Source: Marinomonas pontica
GTDB taxonomy: Bacteria; Pseudomonadota; Gammaproteobacteria; Pseudomonadales; Marinomonadaceae
Length of the DNA stretch: 64,000 nucleotides
Assembly (NCBI RefSeq): GCF_026191375.1
Contig: NZ_JAODTL010000052.1
Location: 29,201-93,200 of the forward strand
Reading direction: 5' to 3'
Below are positions 54,832 through 64,000 of this stretch, in pieces; within the stretch, counting starts at the first letter, position 1; each line of letters starts with the position of its first letter. The position numbers were made by a program, and so were the translations under genes. The notes beneath the pieces were generated by a model. The model ran no database searches. It was not told the DNA's origin and saw only the letters and a list, made by a program, of their open reading frames with translations.

Positions 54832-55278
54832 ATGCGTGTTTCTTATCTTGGTGTTTCTGAGTCGGCTTCGTTTATTGCGGCAAACAGTGTCCGCATTCCT
54901 CTTTATGTTGAAGGCGTTTCTGCTGGTTTTCCATCGCCTGCTCAAGATTTTGTTGAGCGTACTTTAGATCTTAATGAGTTTTGTGTCTCTCACCCGGCAT
55001 CGACCTTTTATGTGCGTGCCCAAGGCGATTCTATGATGGACGCTGGTATTTTATCTGGTGATGTTTTGTTGGTGGATAAGTCGTTGACGGCTCGTCATGG
55101 GGATATTGTGATTGCTTGTATTTATGGGGAGATGACGGTGAAAACATTGGAGCTGAAGCCCAATGTTCTATTGCGCCCAAAAAACAAAGCCTACAAGGCT
55201 ATTTTGATTACGGAAGAGTCTGAGTTTGAGATTTTTGGTGTTGTTACCAGTGTGATTAGAAAGTATGAGCGTGGCTGA
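54832..55278 (+). CDS. umuD: DNA polymerase V accessory subunit UmuD
   Basis: A LexA-like protein of 148 residues that self-cleaves after RecA activation to form UmuD', which combines with UmuC. The cleavage site Ala31-Gly32 lies in EGVSAGFPSPAQDF. The catalytic dyad is Ser67 (AQGDSMMDAGI) and Lys104 (EMTVKTLEL), 37 residues apart as in E. coli (60 and 97). The ATG at 54832 is chosen because the LexA box ends just upstream. A frame extending to 54595 runs through the operator. The stop overlaps the umuC start (TGATG). Confidence 0.95.
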   Translation: MRVSYLGVSESASFIAANSVRIPLYVEGVSAGFPSPAQDFVERTLDLNEFCVSHPASTFYVRAQGDSMMDAGILSGDVLLVDKSLTARHGDIVIACIYGEMTVKTLELKPNVLLRPKNKAYKAILITEESEFEIFGVVTSVIRKYERG

Positions 55279-56548
55279 TGGCTTCGGTTTTTGCGCTTGT
55301 TGATTGTAATAATTTTTACGCCAGTTGTGAAAAGTTGTTTCGTCCAGATTTAAAGCATACGCCTGTTGCTGTGTTGTCGAATAACGATGGCTGCATTGTG
55401 GCGCGATCTAAGGAAGTGAAAGCGCTGGGAATTAAGATGGGGGTGCCGATGTTTCAGGTGCAGGATGAGATAAGAAAACACGGCATTGTGTGCTTTTCAT
55501 CCAACTATGCTTTGTATGCGGATATGTCGAATCGGGTGATGACGATCTTGGAGGAGGAGGCACCACGCCTGGAAGTGTATTCCATTGATGAGGCTTTTAT
55601 GGATTTAACCGGCGTTGATCATGTGACGGACTTATTGGCGTTTGGTAAGCGGGTAAAGGCCAAGGTGGATCAATGGACGGGCATTACCGTTGGTGTGGGC
55701 ATTGCACCCACTAAGACATTGGCGAAGCTCGCCAACCACGCCGCGAAGAAATACCCTGCAACCGGCTCGGTGGTTGATTTAATGGACCCTGAGCGACAAA
55801 AACGCTTGCTGGCTTTGTTGGATGTGGGGGATGTGTGGGGCGTTGGCCGTCGAACAACGGTGAAGTTAAAGGCGAGGGGAATCCATACCGCATTGGATCT
55901 TGCTAATGCTGATCCGAAATTCATTCGTAGCGAATTTTCTGTGGTGTTGGAGCGAACCATTCGAGAATTGAATGGCGTGTCGTGCTTGGATTTGGAATTA
56001 GTCAGGCCAACCAAACAACAAATCATTTGCAGTCGATCTTTTGGTCATAAGGTGACGGATAAGCAAGAACTACGGGAAGCGATCGCCAAGTACACAACGC
56101 GCGCTGCCGAGAAATTGCGCGGTGAAAAACGTCTTTGCCGAGTAGTGAGTGTGTTTATTCGTACTAGTCCGTTTATCCCAAACGAACCGCAGTACTCGCA
56201 AACGCTTTCTGCAGAACTTCCTAGTCCAACCGATGACACGCGAGATTTATTAGAAGTCGCTGGCGTGCTGTTTTCGCGACTCTGGCGTGATGGTTTTCGC
56301 TATATGAAAGCAGGAGTCATGCTCACTGACTTCTATGAACATGGCGCTGTCCAAGAAGATTTATTTCGGCCAGCGGCACACCAAATTAAATCAAAAGCGT
56401 TCATGAATGTGGTGGATCAAATCAATCATAGTGGTCTTGGGAGTGTTTTTTTGCTTCGCAAGGCGTTTCACCGCAATGGGTCATGAAGCGCGAGCATTTA
56501 TCGCCAGCCTATACAACAAGATGGAACGATCTGCCAAACGTGTTTTAA
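55278..56548 (+). CDS. umuC: DNA polymerase V catalytic subunit UmuC (frame broken near C-terminus)
   Basis: A Y-family translesion polymerase. The catalytic motifs are FALVDCNNFYASCEKLF at the start, YSIDEAFMDLTG, and GVGIAPTKTLAKLANHAAKK. The unrepaired frame ends at 56486 after 402 residues. One base is missing in the T7 run at 56446-56452. Restoring it gives VFFASQGVSPQWVMKREHLS and a stop at 56548, a protein of about 423 residues, as expected. The lost part is the extreme C-terminal tail, where the beta-clamp and UmuD contacts lie. It is coupled to umuD. Confidence 0.93.
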
Positions 56549-56650
56549 ATGCTGTGAAACAGTGATTTTCTTTTTGGGGATGCATTTTAATAAAGGGCGA
56601 GGGTGAAACGTTAGAATATGTCATAATAGCCTGATCAAAGATGAGGTGGA

Positions 56651-57521
56651 ATGATGGATTCACAGTCGCTGACAATAGAATTGGATGATGAGCCGTTTGA
56701 GGCGGTTTTGGGTGACAATTTGTTGTCGTCGTTGCTTTCTCAGGGTGCGGATGTTCGTTACGGTTGTTGTGCTGGCGTGTGTGGGGCGTGTTGTCTTTAT
56801 GATACGAGCAATGGCGAGTCGATCCTGTCCTTGCCAAACCGCGATTTCTTCGTCTATGTCATTAACTCGGCAAATCCCGGCTGAGACTTCTACTTTTTCT
56901 GTGTTAAACACTCTTTCTCTTAATGGCGATTCTATCGAGTTGACTCTTTTAGGGCCTAGCGATGAATCGTTTGGCGATCGTGTTGTTGTGTCTTTTTCGT
57001 TTTGTGAATCCTCTCGAAATCTATTTCGCCAGTCATCGAATGTTTATGAGTGCATGGTTCTAAACTCGGCGGGAGCGCCGTTGAAAATTGTGCTTCAGAA
57101 GGAACGCCTTTCCGATGAGGATTGGTTGCAAGCCTTGATGTTGTCTGCGGGTGATCCGTTGGCGGTTCAGCTATCAAAGGGCATTAGAAAGGGGCGTTTG
57201 TTGTTTGAAATGGACATCGCCGATGCGCCCGTGGTGGTGATCGCTTCTCCTGACAATGCCTTGCTGGAATCTTATTGGCGCGAGTCTTTGTTGGATTACA
57301 CGGCGAAGTTTCTCGGGCATTTTACCTTGCTGGCGAATGAGACATTAGCCGAGAGTTTGGCGGATGATGCGTTGACGGCTTTTCTCCAAACGGCGCTGGC
57401 TAATTCTGGCGGTGCTTCGTTACAGCTTATTTATCATGGTCAAAACGTGTCTGCTAAGGATTGGAATAGGGTGTTGCGTCCTTTGCGGATTCATCCGAAT
57501 CAGCTGCATTTTGTTCGGTAG
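56651..57521 (+). CDS. 2Fe-2S ferredoxin domain fused to a divergent reductase-like domain (frame broken)
   Basis: The N-terminal 60 residues are a plant-type ferredoxin: LTIELDDEPFEAVLGDNLLSSLLSQG then the cysteines of VRYGCCAGVCGACCLYD. The fourth cysteine (LSCQTAISSS) lies in a second frame. One extra base at the TT 56831-56832 causes the break. The repaired protein has about 289 residues. The remaining 210 residues look like a degenerate ferredoxin-reductase fold: the start of a flavin-type barrel (LNTLSLNGDSIELTLLGPSD) and regions such as PVVVIASPDNALLESYW, but no RxYS flavin motif or nucleotide glycine motif is seen. The partner and reaction are unknown. It lies about 100 bp after umuC and 50 bp before sbcD. 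Confidence 0.75.
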
Positions 57522-57569
57522 TTTGACCGTTTTTTTTATGTCTATTTTTATATTCAACGGATTCTATAA

Positions 57570-58847
57570 ATGAAAATTCTACATACCTCAGACTGGCATC
57601 TTGGTCAGCATTTCATGGGGAAATCCCGACGTGATGAGCACAAAGCCTTTATTGATTGGTTATTGGCGCTGGTGGACAAAGAGTCTATTGATGCGGTGAT
57701 TATCGCGGGGGATGTTTTCGATACCGGTTCGCCACCAAGCTACGCGCGAGAAATGTACCATCAGCTGGTATTGGATATGAAAGCGCGCCAATGCCAGTTG
57801 GTGATTGTCGCGGGGAATCACGATTCGGTCAGTATGCTAAACGAATCCAAGAGCTTGCTGACCTATCTCGATACTCAAGTGTCTAGCCAAGCCAATCTTG
57901 ACGATATCGACTCACATGTCATTCCGTTAAAAGACAAGAAGGGCGAGGTTTCCGCTTGGGTTTGTGCTGTGCCGTATTTACGACCAAAAGACGTGATGCA
58001 AAGCGTTGCAGGGCAATCCGAACAAGATAAGAAACTTGGTTTGCTGCAGATGATAGGCGATTTTTACCAGCGAGTGTTTGACGCTGCCTGCGAGAAAAAT
58101 AACGCACTGAAAGCACCGGTGCCGATTATTGGTACTGGGCATTTAACCGCAGTTGGCGGACAAGTGAGCGAGTCGGTTCGTGACCTTTACGTTGGCACTT
58201 TGGAAGCCTTGCCGACATCGGTGTTTCCGGCGTTTGATTATCTGGCGCTGGGGCACATTCATCGTGCTCAGCCAATCAGTAAAAGTGGTCGATTCCGTTA
58301 CAGCGGTTCGCCGATTCCATTGAGTTTTGACGAATTAGGGCGTGACAAAATCGTGGTGATATTCGATACCGCTTTGTTAGATGCAGACACTTTTGTTGAA
58401 GATTTGTTTGCTGAGTCTGTGGACCCAGTTCAGTTGGTAACGATTCCGAATTTTCAGCCTATGGCGAGTATGAAGGGGAATTTGAAAGAGGTAATCAAGC
58501 AGATTTCAGCGTTGGAATTGGCAGAAGACAAAACCCTTTGGTTGGAAGTCACTGTGATTGCCGATGAGTATTTGAGTGATGTGCATAAGCGCTTGCTGGA
58601 GGTCATTGACGGCAAACCTATTGAGTTACTGCGCGTGATGCGCCGCAGTGCGATCGAGAAAAAGAATGAAGGCTTTGAGGCGCGTAAAACCTTGTCGGAA
58701 TTGACCGTTGGTGATGTGTTTGAGCAGAGTCTTAAATCTAACTTAGAGCTGGACGAAGACGAATCTAAAACTCTGACCGAGCTGTTTAATACGTGCTTGG
58801 TGGAGCTGAAAGAGCATCAGCAAAACGGCGAGGAGAAGCAACCATGA
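57570..58847 (+). CDS. sbcD: Exonuclease SbcCD, nuclease subunit SbcD
   Basis: The Mre11-type phosphoesterase subunit of the SbcCD complex, which cleaves hairpins and protein-blocked ends. Its 425 residues contain all phosphoesterase motifs: [51 protein letters not shown] and [12 protein letters not shown]. The C-terminal part is the SbcC-binding region. The last codon overlaps the start of sbcC (ATGA). Confidence 0.96.
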   Translation: MKILHTSDWHLGQHFMGKSRRDEHKAFIDWLLALVDKESIDAVIIAGDVFDTGSPPSYAREMYHQLVLDMKARQCQLVIVAGNHDSVSMLNESKSLLTYLDTQVSSQANLDDIDSHVIPLKDKKGEVSAWVCAVPYLRPKDVMQSVAGQSEQDKKLGLLQMIGDFYQRVFDAACEKNNALKAPVPIIGTGHLTAVGGQVSESVRDLYVGTLEALPTSVFPAFDYLALGHIHRAQPISKSGRFRYSGSPIPLSFDELGRDKIVVIFDTALLDADTFVEDLFAESVDPVQLVTIPNFQPMASMKGNLKEVIKQISALELAEDKTLWLEVTVIADEYLSDVHKRLLEVIDGKPIELLRVMRRSAIEKKNEGFEARKTLSELTVGDVFEQSLKSNLELDEDESKTLTELFNTCLVELKEHQQNGEEKQP

Positions 58848-61800
58848 AAATTTGCAAACTGCGCCTGAAGAATTTGAACTCCCTAAAAGGCGAATGGGAA
58901 ATTGATTTTACCAAAGCGCCGTTTGACGACGCTGGGGTGTTTGCCATTGTCGGGCCGACGGGCGCGGGTAAGTCGACTTTGTTGGATGCAATCTGTTTGG
59001 CTTTGTACCATGAAACACCGCGTTTAAAAGTGTCACCAAGCCAGAACGATGTGATGACGCGCCACACGTCGGAATGTTTGGCGGAAGTGGAATTTGAAAT
59101 AAAAGGCAAAGGCTATCGTGCTTTTTGGAGTCAGCGACGTGCTCGCGGCCAAAGCGATGGTAAGTTGCAGCCAATGACGTGTGAATTGTGCGAGCGTGAT
59201 GGCACCATCATTACCACCAAAATCAACGAGAAAATCGATAAGATAGCCGACCTCACAGGTTTGGATTTTTCGCGTTTTACCAAGTCTATGTTGCTGGCTC
59301 AAGGTGGCTTTTCGGCCTTTTTGAATGCCTCTGCCAATGACAGGGCAGAACTGTTAGAAGAGCTCACTGGCACAGAAATTTATGGTGATGTATCCAAGTG
59401 GGTGTTTGATAAGCACAAGCTCGAGAAGCAAGCCATCGCGTCACTTGAGCAATTTAATGAGCAAACCCAACTATTAACCGAAGATGCCTTTGCTGAGCTA
59501 AAAAAGGCCGAGCTGAGTTTTGAATCGAATGAAAAAGCCAATGCTGACGCGTTAAAGCAACACCAAGCGGCATTAGAGTGGCGGCGTACAGAAAAGAAAC
59601 TGCAAGAGCAAGTGATTCAATATCAGCAACAGGTTGATGAGGCTAAGCAAGCGTTGGCGGATTTTTCGCCTTTGCAATGGCAGCTTGAACAAGCGCTCAC
59701 GGCGCAGGTTTTGCAGCCAGATTATGACAAGCAGCAGAGCTTAAAATCGCGTTTGGATCAGAATCAGGCGGATGTCAGTCAATACACCGAAACACAACAG
59801 GCACAGCTGAAGCAAAGCCAGATATTGACCGAGTCCGTTGAGCAAGCAAAAGAGAAATTGTCGCGAGCGCGAGCGGATTTGGAGGCCTTGAATAATAAGA
59901 TCAATGATGACATTCAGCCTATCTTATCTCGCCAAGAAAGTGTGAAAGCTCAGCATCAGGATGGGGTGGCTCGATTACAGCAAGCGGCAGAAAAAGCCGA
60001 TAATCAGCAGGCGCAGCTAAAAGCCGTGACTGAGAAGCAAGCGAACATTGATAAGGCGTGTGACGAAACCAAAGCCATTTTGAATCGTTGGGAATCGCCC
60101 GAAAAAATTGAAGCTCAATTAGCAAATTGGCAGCATCAGGTGCAAAGCACAGAGGTGAATGCACGCGCTATTGCCGAGCTTGAGGTGAGCATTGATCAAG
60201 GCTCAAAAAACTATGAGGCCGCTCGCTCTGTCCATGGAAATAATCAGGCCAAGTTAGAGCAGGAGCAAGCCAGTATAGGTGAGCGCCAGCAAGCATTGCA
60301 AAGCGCAGTGGGTGCTTTCATGCAAATGTCATCGCAACGTGAGTATGCCGATTGGCAGAAAGGTTATCACCAAACTGAACGTGCTCAGTATAACGCGAAA
60401 TCTCTTTGGAAGCAGTTTCATCACTACCAAGATCAGCAGTCACAACTGGCCGAGCTGGATGCGAATTTGACTGCAATGGCAAGTCGTATTGAGCAACAGC
60501 AAAGCCAGTTAGAGCAACAAAGACAAACATACAAAGACAAGCTTCGTCATCAAAAAACAATTGAAAAACTCGCTGAGGCGGAGCGTCATATTGTCGCGCT
60601 AACGCAGCTGCGTAACGAGTTAGGTGAGCATGATGCTTGTCCGTTGTGCGGTGCCGAAGAGCACAATCTTGCCAATGCCTTGTATCAGACAGATTCTGGC
60701 AGCCAAGAAGAGTTCGCTGTATTGGGCAAAGAGCTGGATAATTTGAAGGCTCAAGGTATGCAGTTGGCGGCTGACTTGGAATCCATGCAACGCGAGTTGG
60801 CGTCTGGTCAAGCGCGACGACAGCCATTAATAGAGGGTTTATTGGCAACCGAAAAAGATCTGAAAGAATGGTTGGCGTCATTAAATCAAGATCAGGGTGT
60901 TAATTTGTCTGACAGAGAACAGATCTCTGCTCTGGTGCAAAAGGTTGAGCAAGATTGGCTGGCGCTGCAAGACATTGCGCCTAAGCTCGAAGCCTTACAC
61001 CAGTCTCGTGTGGCTTTAGAAGCTGAGTTACAGGAGCTAGTGGCTCAGCAGCAAATGACACAACAGCAGGTTTCGCAAGATCAGAATCAATGTCAATTGC
61101 TCTGGCAAACCTTAGAAGCGAATCAACAAAATTTGGTTGCTAGGAAAAGTGAGCAAGAACGAATCATTGGGCATTTACGTCACGACATGCAAAAGGCAGG
61201 TGTGCCAGATGGCTATTTTGATTTGCCGCTGGCTGAGTCGTTAGTGCAATTGCAAGAAGCGATGCAGCAATGGCGTGACAGCAAGGCGGGTTATGATGCT
61301 TTGTTGCAGCAGCGTGAGCAGTTTGGCTATGAAAGAAATAATTTAAAAAGCACGCTCAAAGAGAATCAGCAGTTACGCGATGATGCGCAAGGTAAGGTGA
61401 CTGAGCTGGATGCGAGCCTGGCGGATATTGCTCAGCAGTTGTATCACTTGCTAGGCGATAAGAGTGTTAGCGAACTTCGTCAAGAAACGCAGCATCTGGC
61501 GGATCATGCTCAGGAAAAGTTAGAGAAAGTCGAAGCGGAACGACTGCAGCTTGCTCAAGCGTTGGCATCGAGCCAAGCAACACTAGAGGCATTGAATAAG
61601 ACCCGTCTGGCGTTGACGGAAGAATACGATGCTGTGCTTGTTCATTGGCAAAAACTACTGACTGAGAAAGGGTTCGAGAGTGATTCGGCTTGGCAGCAGG
61701 CGAGTTTGCCTACAGAAAAAATCGCTCAGCACCAAGCAACGCTTAAACACCTTCAGGAAGCGGTTTCTAGGTTGCAGACATTGTTTACTCAGTCTGATGA

Positions 61801-62542
61801 TTCTTTGTCGAAGCATATTGAAAAACGCGCGGAGTGTTTGTCCTTTGGTGAGTTTTCGCTTGAAGAACTAGAAGAGAAATACGCCCAACTTGATACAGAA
61901 CGTCAGGCATTGCATCGTCAGTGGGGGGTGATTACTCAGCAGGTTCAAGAGGAGACGCAACGCAGGGAGCAAGTGGCGAAATCTAAGGAAGCGTTAGAGG
62001 TACGTCGAGACGCTTTCATACATTTAGAGCGTTTGAACCATTTGATCGGTTCGGCGGATGGCGCAAAATTTCGCCGCTTTGCACAGAGTTTGACCTTGGA
62101 TCATTTGGTCTATTTGGCCAATCAACATTTGGATATCTTGCATCGTCGCTATCAATTGGTTCGAAACGAAGAGGCTTTGTCTTTGTTGGTGGTGGATACG
62201 TGGCAAGCCAATGCTTCACGTGACACAAAAACCTTGTCTGGTGGGGAGTCTTTCCTAGTAAGTTTGGCGTTGGCGTTGGCGCTGTCTGATTTGGTGTCCC
62301 ACAAAACCAGCATTGACTCTTTGTTTTTGGATGAGGGTTTTGGCACCTTGGATAGCGAAACGTTGGAATCCGCTCTTGATGCCTTGGATAATTTACATTC
62401 TTCAGGTAAAACCATTGGTATTATTAGTCATATCAGTGCGCTTAAAGAGCGCATTCCGGTGCAGATTAAACTGACCAAGCAGAGTGGATTGGGGGTGAGC
62501 CGTCTTGCCGCTGAATTTGCGGTGCGTTCTGCAGAGGAGTAG
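58844..62542 (+). CDS. sbcC: Exonuclease SbcCD, ATPase subunit SbcC
   Basis: A Rad50-type SMC-like ATPase of 1232 residues. The N-terminal Walker A is [15 protein letters not shown] very long Gln-rich coiled coil follows, with the zinc hook CPLC at Cys599-Cys602 in its centre. The C-terminus has the ABC signature [18 protein letters not shown] and Walker [22 protein letters not shown]. The ATG at 58844 overlaps the sbcD stop. An upstream in-frame start at 58793 would add residues that overlap sbcD and is not used. With SbcD it processes DNA palindromes and blocked ends. Confidence 0.96.
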   Translation: MKICKLRLKNLNSLKGEWEIDFTKAPFDDAGVFAIVGPTGAGKSTLLDAICLALYHETPRLKVSPSQNDVMTRHTSECLAEVEFEIKGKGYRAFWSQRRARGQSDGKLQPMTCELCERDGTIITTKINEKIDKIADLTGLDFSRFTKSMLLAQGGFSAFLNASANDRAELLEELTGTEIYGDVSKWVFDKHKLEKQAIASLEQFNEQTQLLTEDAFAELKKAELSFESNEKANADALKQHQAALEWRRTEKKLQEQVIQYQQQVDEAKQALADFSPLQWQLEQALTAQVLQPDYDKQQSLKSRLDQNQADVSQYTETQQAQLKQSQILTESVEQAKEKLSRARADLEALNNKINDDIQPILSRQESVKAQHQDGVARLQQAAEKADNQQAQLKAVTEKQANIDKACDETKAILNRWESPEKIEAQLANWQHQVQSTEVNARAIAELEVSIDQGSKNYEAARSVHGNNQAKLEQEQASIGERQQALQSAVGAFMQMSSQREYADWQKGYHQTERAQYNAKSLWKQFHHYQDQQSQLAELDANLTAMASRIEQQQSQLEQQRQTYKDKLRHQKTIEKLAEAERHIVALTQLRNELGEHDACPLCGAEEHNLANALYQTDSGSQEEFAVLGKELDNLKAQGMQLAADLESMQRELASGQARRQPLIEGLLATEKDLKEWLASLNQDQGVNLSDREQISALVQKVEQDWLALQDIAPKLEALHQSRVALEAELQELVAQQQMTQQQVSQDQNQCQLLWQTLEANQQNLVARKSEQERIIGHLRHDMQKAGVPDGYFDLPLAESLVQLQEAMQQWRDSKAGYDALLQQREQFGYERNNLKSTLKENQQLRDDAQGKVTELDASLADIAQQLYHLLGDKSVSELRQETQHLADHAQEKLEKVEAERLQLAQALASSQATLEALNKTRLALTEEYDAVLVHWQKLLTEKGFESDSAWQQASLPTEKIAQHQATLKHLQEAVSRLQTLFTQSDDSLSKHIEKRAECLSFGEFSLEELEEKYAQLDTERQALHRQWGVITQQVQEETQRREQVAKSKEALEVRRDAFIHLERLNHLIGSADGAKFRRFAQSLTLDHLVYLANQHLDILHRRYQLVRNEEALSLLVVDTWQANASRDTKTLSGGESFLVSLALALALSDLVSHKTSIDSLFLDEGFGTLDSETLESALDALDNLHSSGKTIGIISHISALKERIPVQIKLTKQSGLGVSRLAAEFAVRSAEE

Positions 62543-62859
62543 GTTGTTTTGAAGCGTGTTTTGCTGGTTAGTTATGGTGCAAAAGTTTTCCCCAGATTAA
62601 TGGGAACAAGTATGTAAGTAAGTTGTAAAATATTAACTAAATCAAATGGTTAATCTTTCGTTCATTATTGCGCATTTTACGTTATCCTTAGCACTATAAG
62701 GGAGCAGGTGACTGCTTTTCATTACTGTAAAGAGAGTGTTGTGCTGACTTTCATTAATCGTTCAGCTTGATAGAATGGTTTTTCGTTGCTGTTGATGAAA
62801 GTTTGGCACGGCTTGGTTGTATTTAGAGCCATTTAAGGTATTAAAAAAGGACAGTTTGC
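62543..62859. other. Intergenic region before minC
   Basis: About 315 bp between sbcC and minC with no gene. It is AT-rich around 62610-62700 and should carry the minC promoter. TTGCGC near 62668 and TATAAG near 62695 are visible but are too far apart to be a convincing pair. Confidence 0.45.
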
Positions 62860-63585
62860 ATGACAGACTCAGGCTTCCGGCTTAAAGGAAGTGTCGTTAC
62901 AACGGTTTTGTTAGAAGTTCAGGTGTTTTCATTGGATGACATTGTGTTTCATCTCAAAGAAAAGATTGAGCAAGTGCCGCATTTCTTTCATCAAGCGCCG
63001 ATCATTATCGATATTTCGAAAATGAAAAGAGGCATTATCCTTGATGAGTTCGAAACGTTGATTCAATCCGTCAGTGCTCTTGGGTTAGGAGTGATTGGTT
63101 GGCGTTGCGATCCCGATAATCTTCCTGCATGGAAATCGTCCGTGACTATTCCGCTTTTGCCCGCGAGCAAAGCGAGGTCTATCAACGCGGCGCCGACAGT
63201 GAAAGAAGAAGCTAGCCCTGATGTGGTAGTAAAAACGGTTGTTGAAGAGCGTTTAGTCCCACAAGCGACTAAGGTGATCACAAAACCTATTCGGTCGGGT
63301 CAGCAAGTTTATGCCGAAGGCGATTTGATTATTCTGGCGCAAGTCAGTGCGGGCGCTGAAGTATTGGCAGACGGCAATATACATGTTTATGGTGCGTTAA
63401 GAGGCCGAGCTTTAGCGGGTGTGAAAGGCGATGTGGACGCACGAATTTTTTGTAAAAGCATGGAGGCCGAGTTGGTTTCCATTGCGGGTAATTTTATGTT
63501 GAGTGATGCGCTGCAAAATATCGTTTGGAAAGACAGCGCGCAAGTGTTATTAGTTGACGATAGCTTAGAAATCGTACCGCTTTAA
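62860..63585 (+). CDS. minC: Septum site-determining protein MinC
   Basis: MinC blocks FtsZ ring assembly away from midcell. The 241-residue protein has the N-terminal FtsZ-inhibitory domain (FRLKGSVVTTVLLEVQVFSLDDIVFHLKEK) and the C-terminal right-handed beta-helix that binds MinD (RSGQQVYAEGDLIILAQVSAGAEVLADGNIHVYGALRGRALAG). An AAGGAC-type site precedes the ATG. minD follows 60 bp later. Confidence 0.96.
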   Translation: MTDSGFRLKGSVVTTVLLEVQVFSLDDIVFHLKEKIEQVPHFFHQAPIIIDISKMKRGIILDEFETLIQSVSALGLGVIGWRCDPDNLPAWKSSVTIPLLPASKARSINAAPTVKEEASPDVVVKTVVEERLVPQATKVITKPIRSGQQVYAEGDLIILAQVSAGAEVLADGNIHVYGALRGRALAGVKGDVDARIFCKSMEAELVSIAGNFMLSDALQNIVWKDSAQVLLVDDSLEIVPL

Positions 63586-63610
63586 GGTTCATTATTTATT
63601 TTATTATTTG

Positions 63611-63632
63611 GATAAACTCAGGTGAGTTTATC
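63611..63632 (+). other. Perfect 10-bp stem-loop in the minC-minD gap
   Basis: GATAAACTCA and TGAGTTTATC form a perfect 10-bp inverted repeat with a 2-base spacer, directly before the GGGGG ribosome-binding region and TTG start of minD. No U tract follows, so it is not a standard terminator. Confidence 0.6.
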
Positions 63633-63645
63633 GGGGGATATAGCA

Positions 63646-64000
63646 TTGGCAAAGATCATAGTAGTCACCTCAGGCAAGGGTGGTGTTGGCAAGACAACAT
63701 CCAGTGCTGCTATTGGGACTGGAATTGCGTTAAAAGGACATAAAACCGTTATTATTGATTTTGACGTGGGCTTGCGTAATCTGGATTTGATTATGGGCTG
63801 CGAACGTCGTGTCGTGTATGATTTTGTGAACGTTATTAATAAAGAAGCCACGTTGTCTCAAGCGTTAATTAAAGACAAGCGCACGAAAGATTTGTTTATA
63901 TTGCCAGCGTCTCAGACTCGTGACAAAGATGCACTGACGATTGAAGGGGTTCAGGAGGTTCTCGAAGAGCTTGCTAAAGAATTCGATTACATCATTTGTG
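63646..64000 (+). CDS. minD: Septum site-determining ATPase MinD (5' part, cut by the window end)
   Basis: The first 118 codons of MinD are present. The deviant Walker A SGKGGVGKTTSSAAIG, the switch region IDFDVGLRNLDLIMGCERRVVYDFVNVI and the segment LFILPASQTRDKDALT all match. MinD binds the membrane with ATP and carries MinC. The start is a TTG at 63646, which gives MAKIIVVTSGKGG. The frame is open at the window edge, so the missing part is due to the cut only. Confidence 0.96.
   Translation, partial: MAKIIVVTSGKGGVGKTTSSAAIGTGIALKGHKTVIIDFDVGLRNLDLIMGCERRVVYDFVNVINKEATLSQALIKDKRTKDLFILPASQTRDKDALTIEGVQEVLEELAKEFDYIIC

Noticed and set aside
60318..60881. 187-residue ORF on - opposite sbcC
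   Set aside because: It is a shadow of the Gln-rich coiled coil of SbcC.
1..64000. CRISPR array, toxin-antitoxin pair, prophage or restriction system
   Set aside because: A read through both strands found no repeat-spacer pattern and no genes with the motifs of these systems.

Overview
The window reads as chromosomal DNA of a moderate-GC, probably marine gammaproteobacterium. The dnaX-ybaB-recR and minC-minD orders, YcgL, YcgN, YaeQ, DUF1127, UmuDC, SbcDC and YnjBCD all point to this class. The protein flavour resembles Oceanospirillales such as Marinomonas, but that genus call is an inference from memory of sequence style, not a search. No tRNA, rRNA operon, phage, CRISPR array or intact insertion sequence was found.

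Layout. 1-5.4 kb: replication and repair block on + (dnaX, ybaB, recR, rnd, ycgL, ycgN). 5.5-8.5 kb: a VWA-domain membrane protein overlapping a class II glutamine amidotransferase, then a small orphan gene. 8.6-18 kb: cysK on -, then hrpA, mlaA and a periplasmic polyamine-type binding protein overlapping a GGDEF-EAL protein on +. 18-22.7 kb, mostly -: PQQ-type sugar dehydrogenase, acetyltransferase, dusA-tal and a DUF1127 operon with a tiny upstream ORF. 23-31 kb: yaeQ, dienelactone hydrolase, QTMAN-type glycosyltransferase, YjiH-type membrane protein, glutathione peroxidase, proline iminopeptidase-type hydrolase and a CBS protein. 31.0-31.5 kb: decayed remnants of an aldehyde dehydrogenase and an M20 amidohydrolase. 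31.7-41.2 kb: an accessory catabolic island on - (two aldehyde dehydrogenases, an alcohol dehydrogenase-like SDR, a complete Liv-type ABC importer) with a divergent AraC regulator and a clear pair of 21-bp-spaced direct repeats between them. 41.3-44.9 kb: ynjBCD importer. 45-52 kb: AstE-like deacylase, UvrD-type helicase, 2OG-Fe(II) oxygenase, a second glutamine amidotransferase and a chemoreceptor. 52.5-54 kb: two-domain PTPS/QueD-like gene with hisI. 54-64 kb: 4.5S RNA, a structured intergenic region that may encode a small RNA, SOS-controlled umuDC, a ferredoxin fusion, sbcDC, minC and the start of minD.

A striking feature is ten single-base indels that break nine otherwise intact conserved genes (dnaX, hrpA, mlaA twice, dusA, the LivM-type permease, ynjC, the AstE-like gene, umuC and the ferredoxin fusion). 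Most lie in homopolymers. Sequencing or assembly error is the simplest explanation for most of them. The dnaX site also looks like a slippery heptamer and could be real. The most interesting biology is the NspS/MbaA-like polyamine to c-di-GMP pair, the AraC-controlled aldehyde/aromatic-type island with its operator, the candidate small RNA between ffs and umuD, and the ferredoxin fusion with a divergent reductase-like domain.
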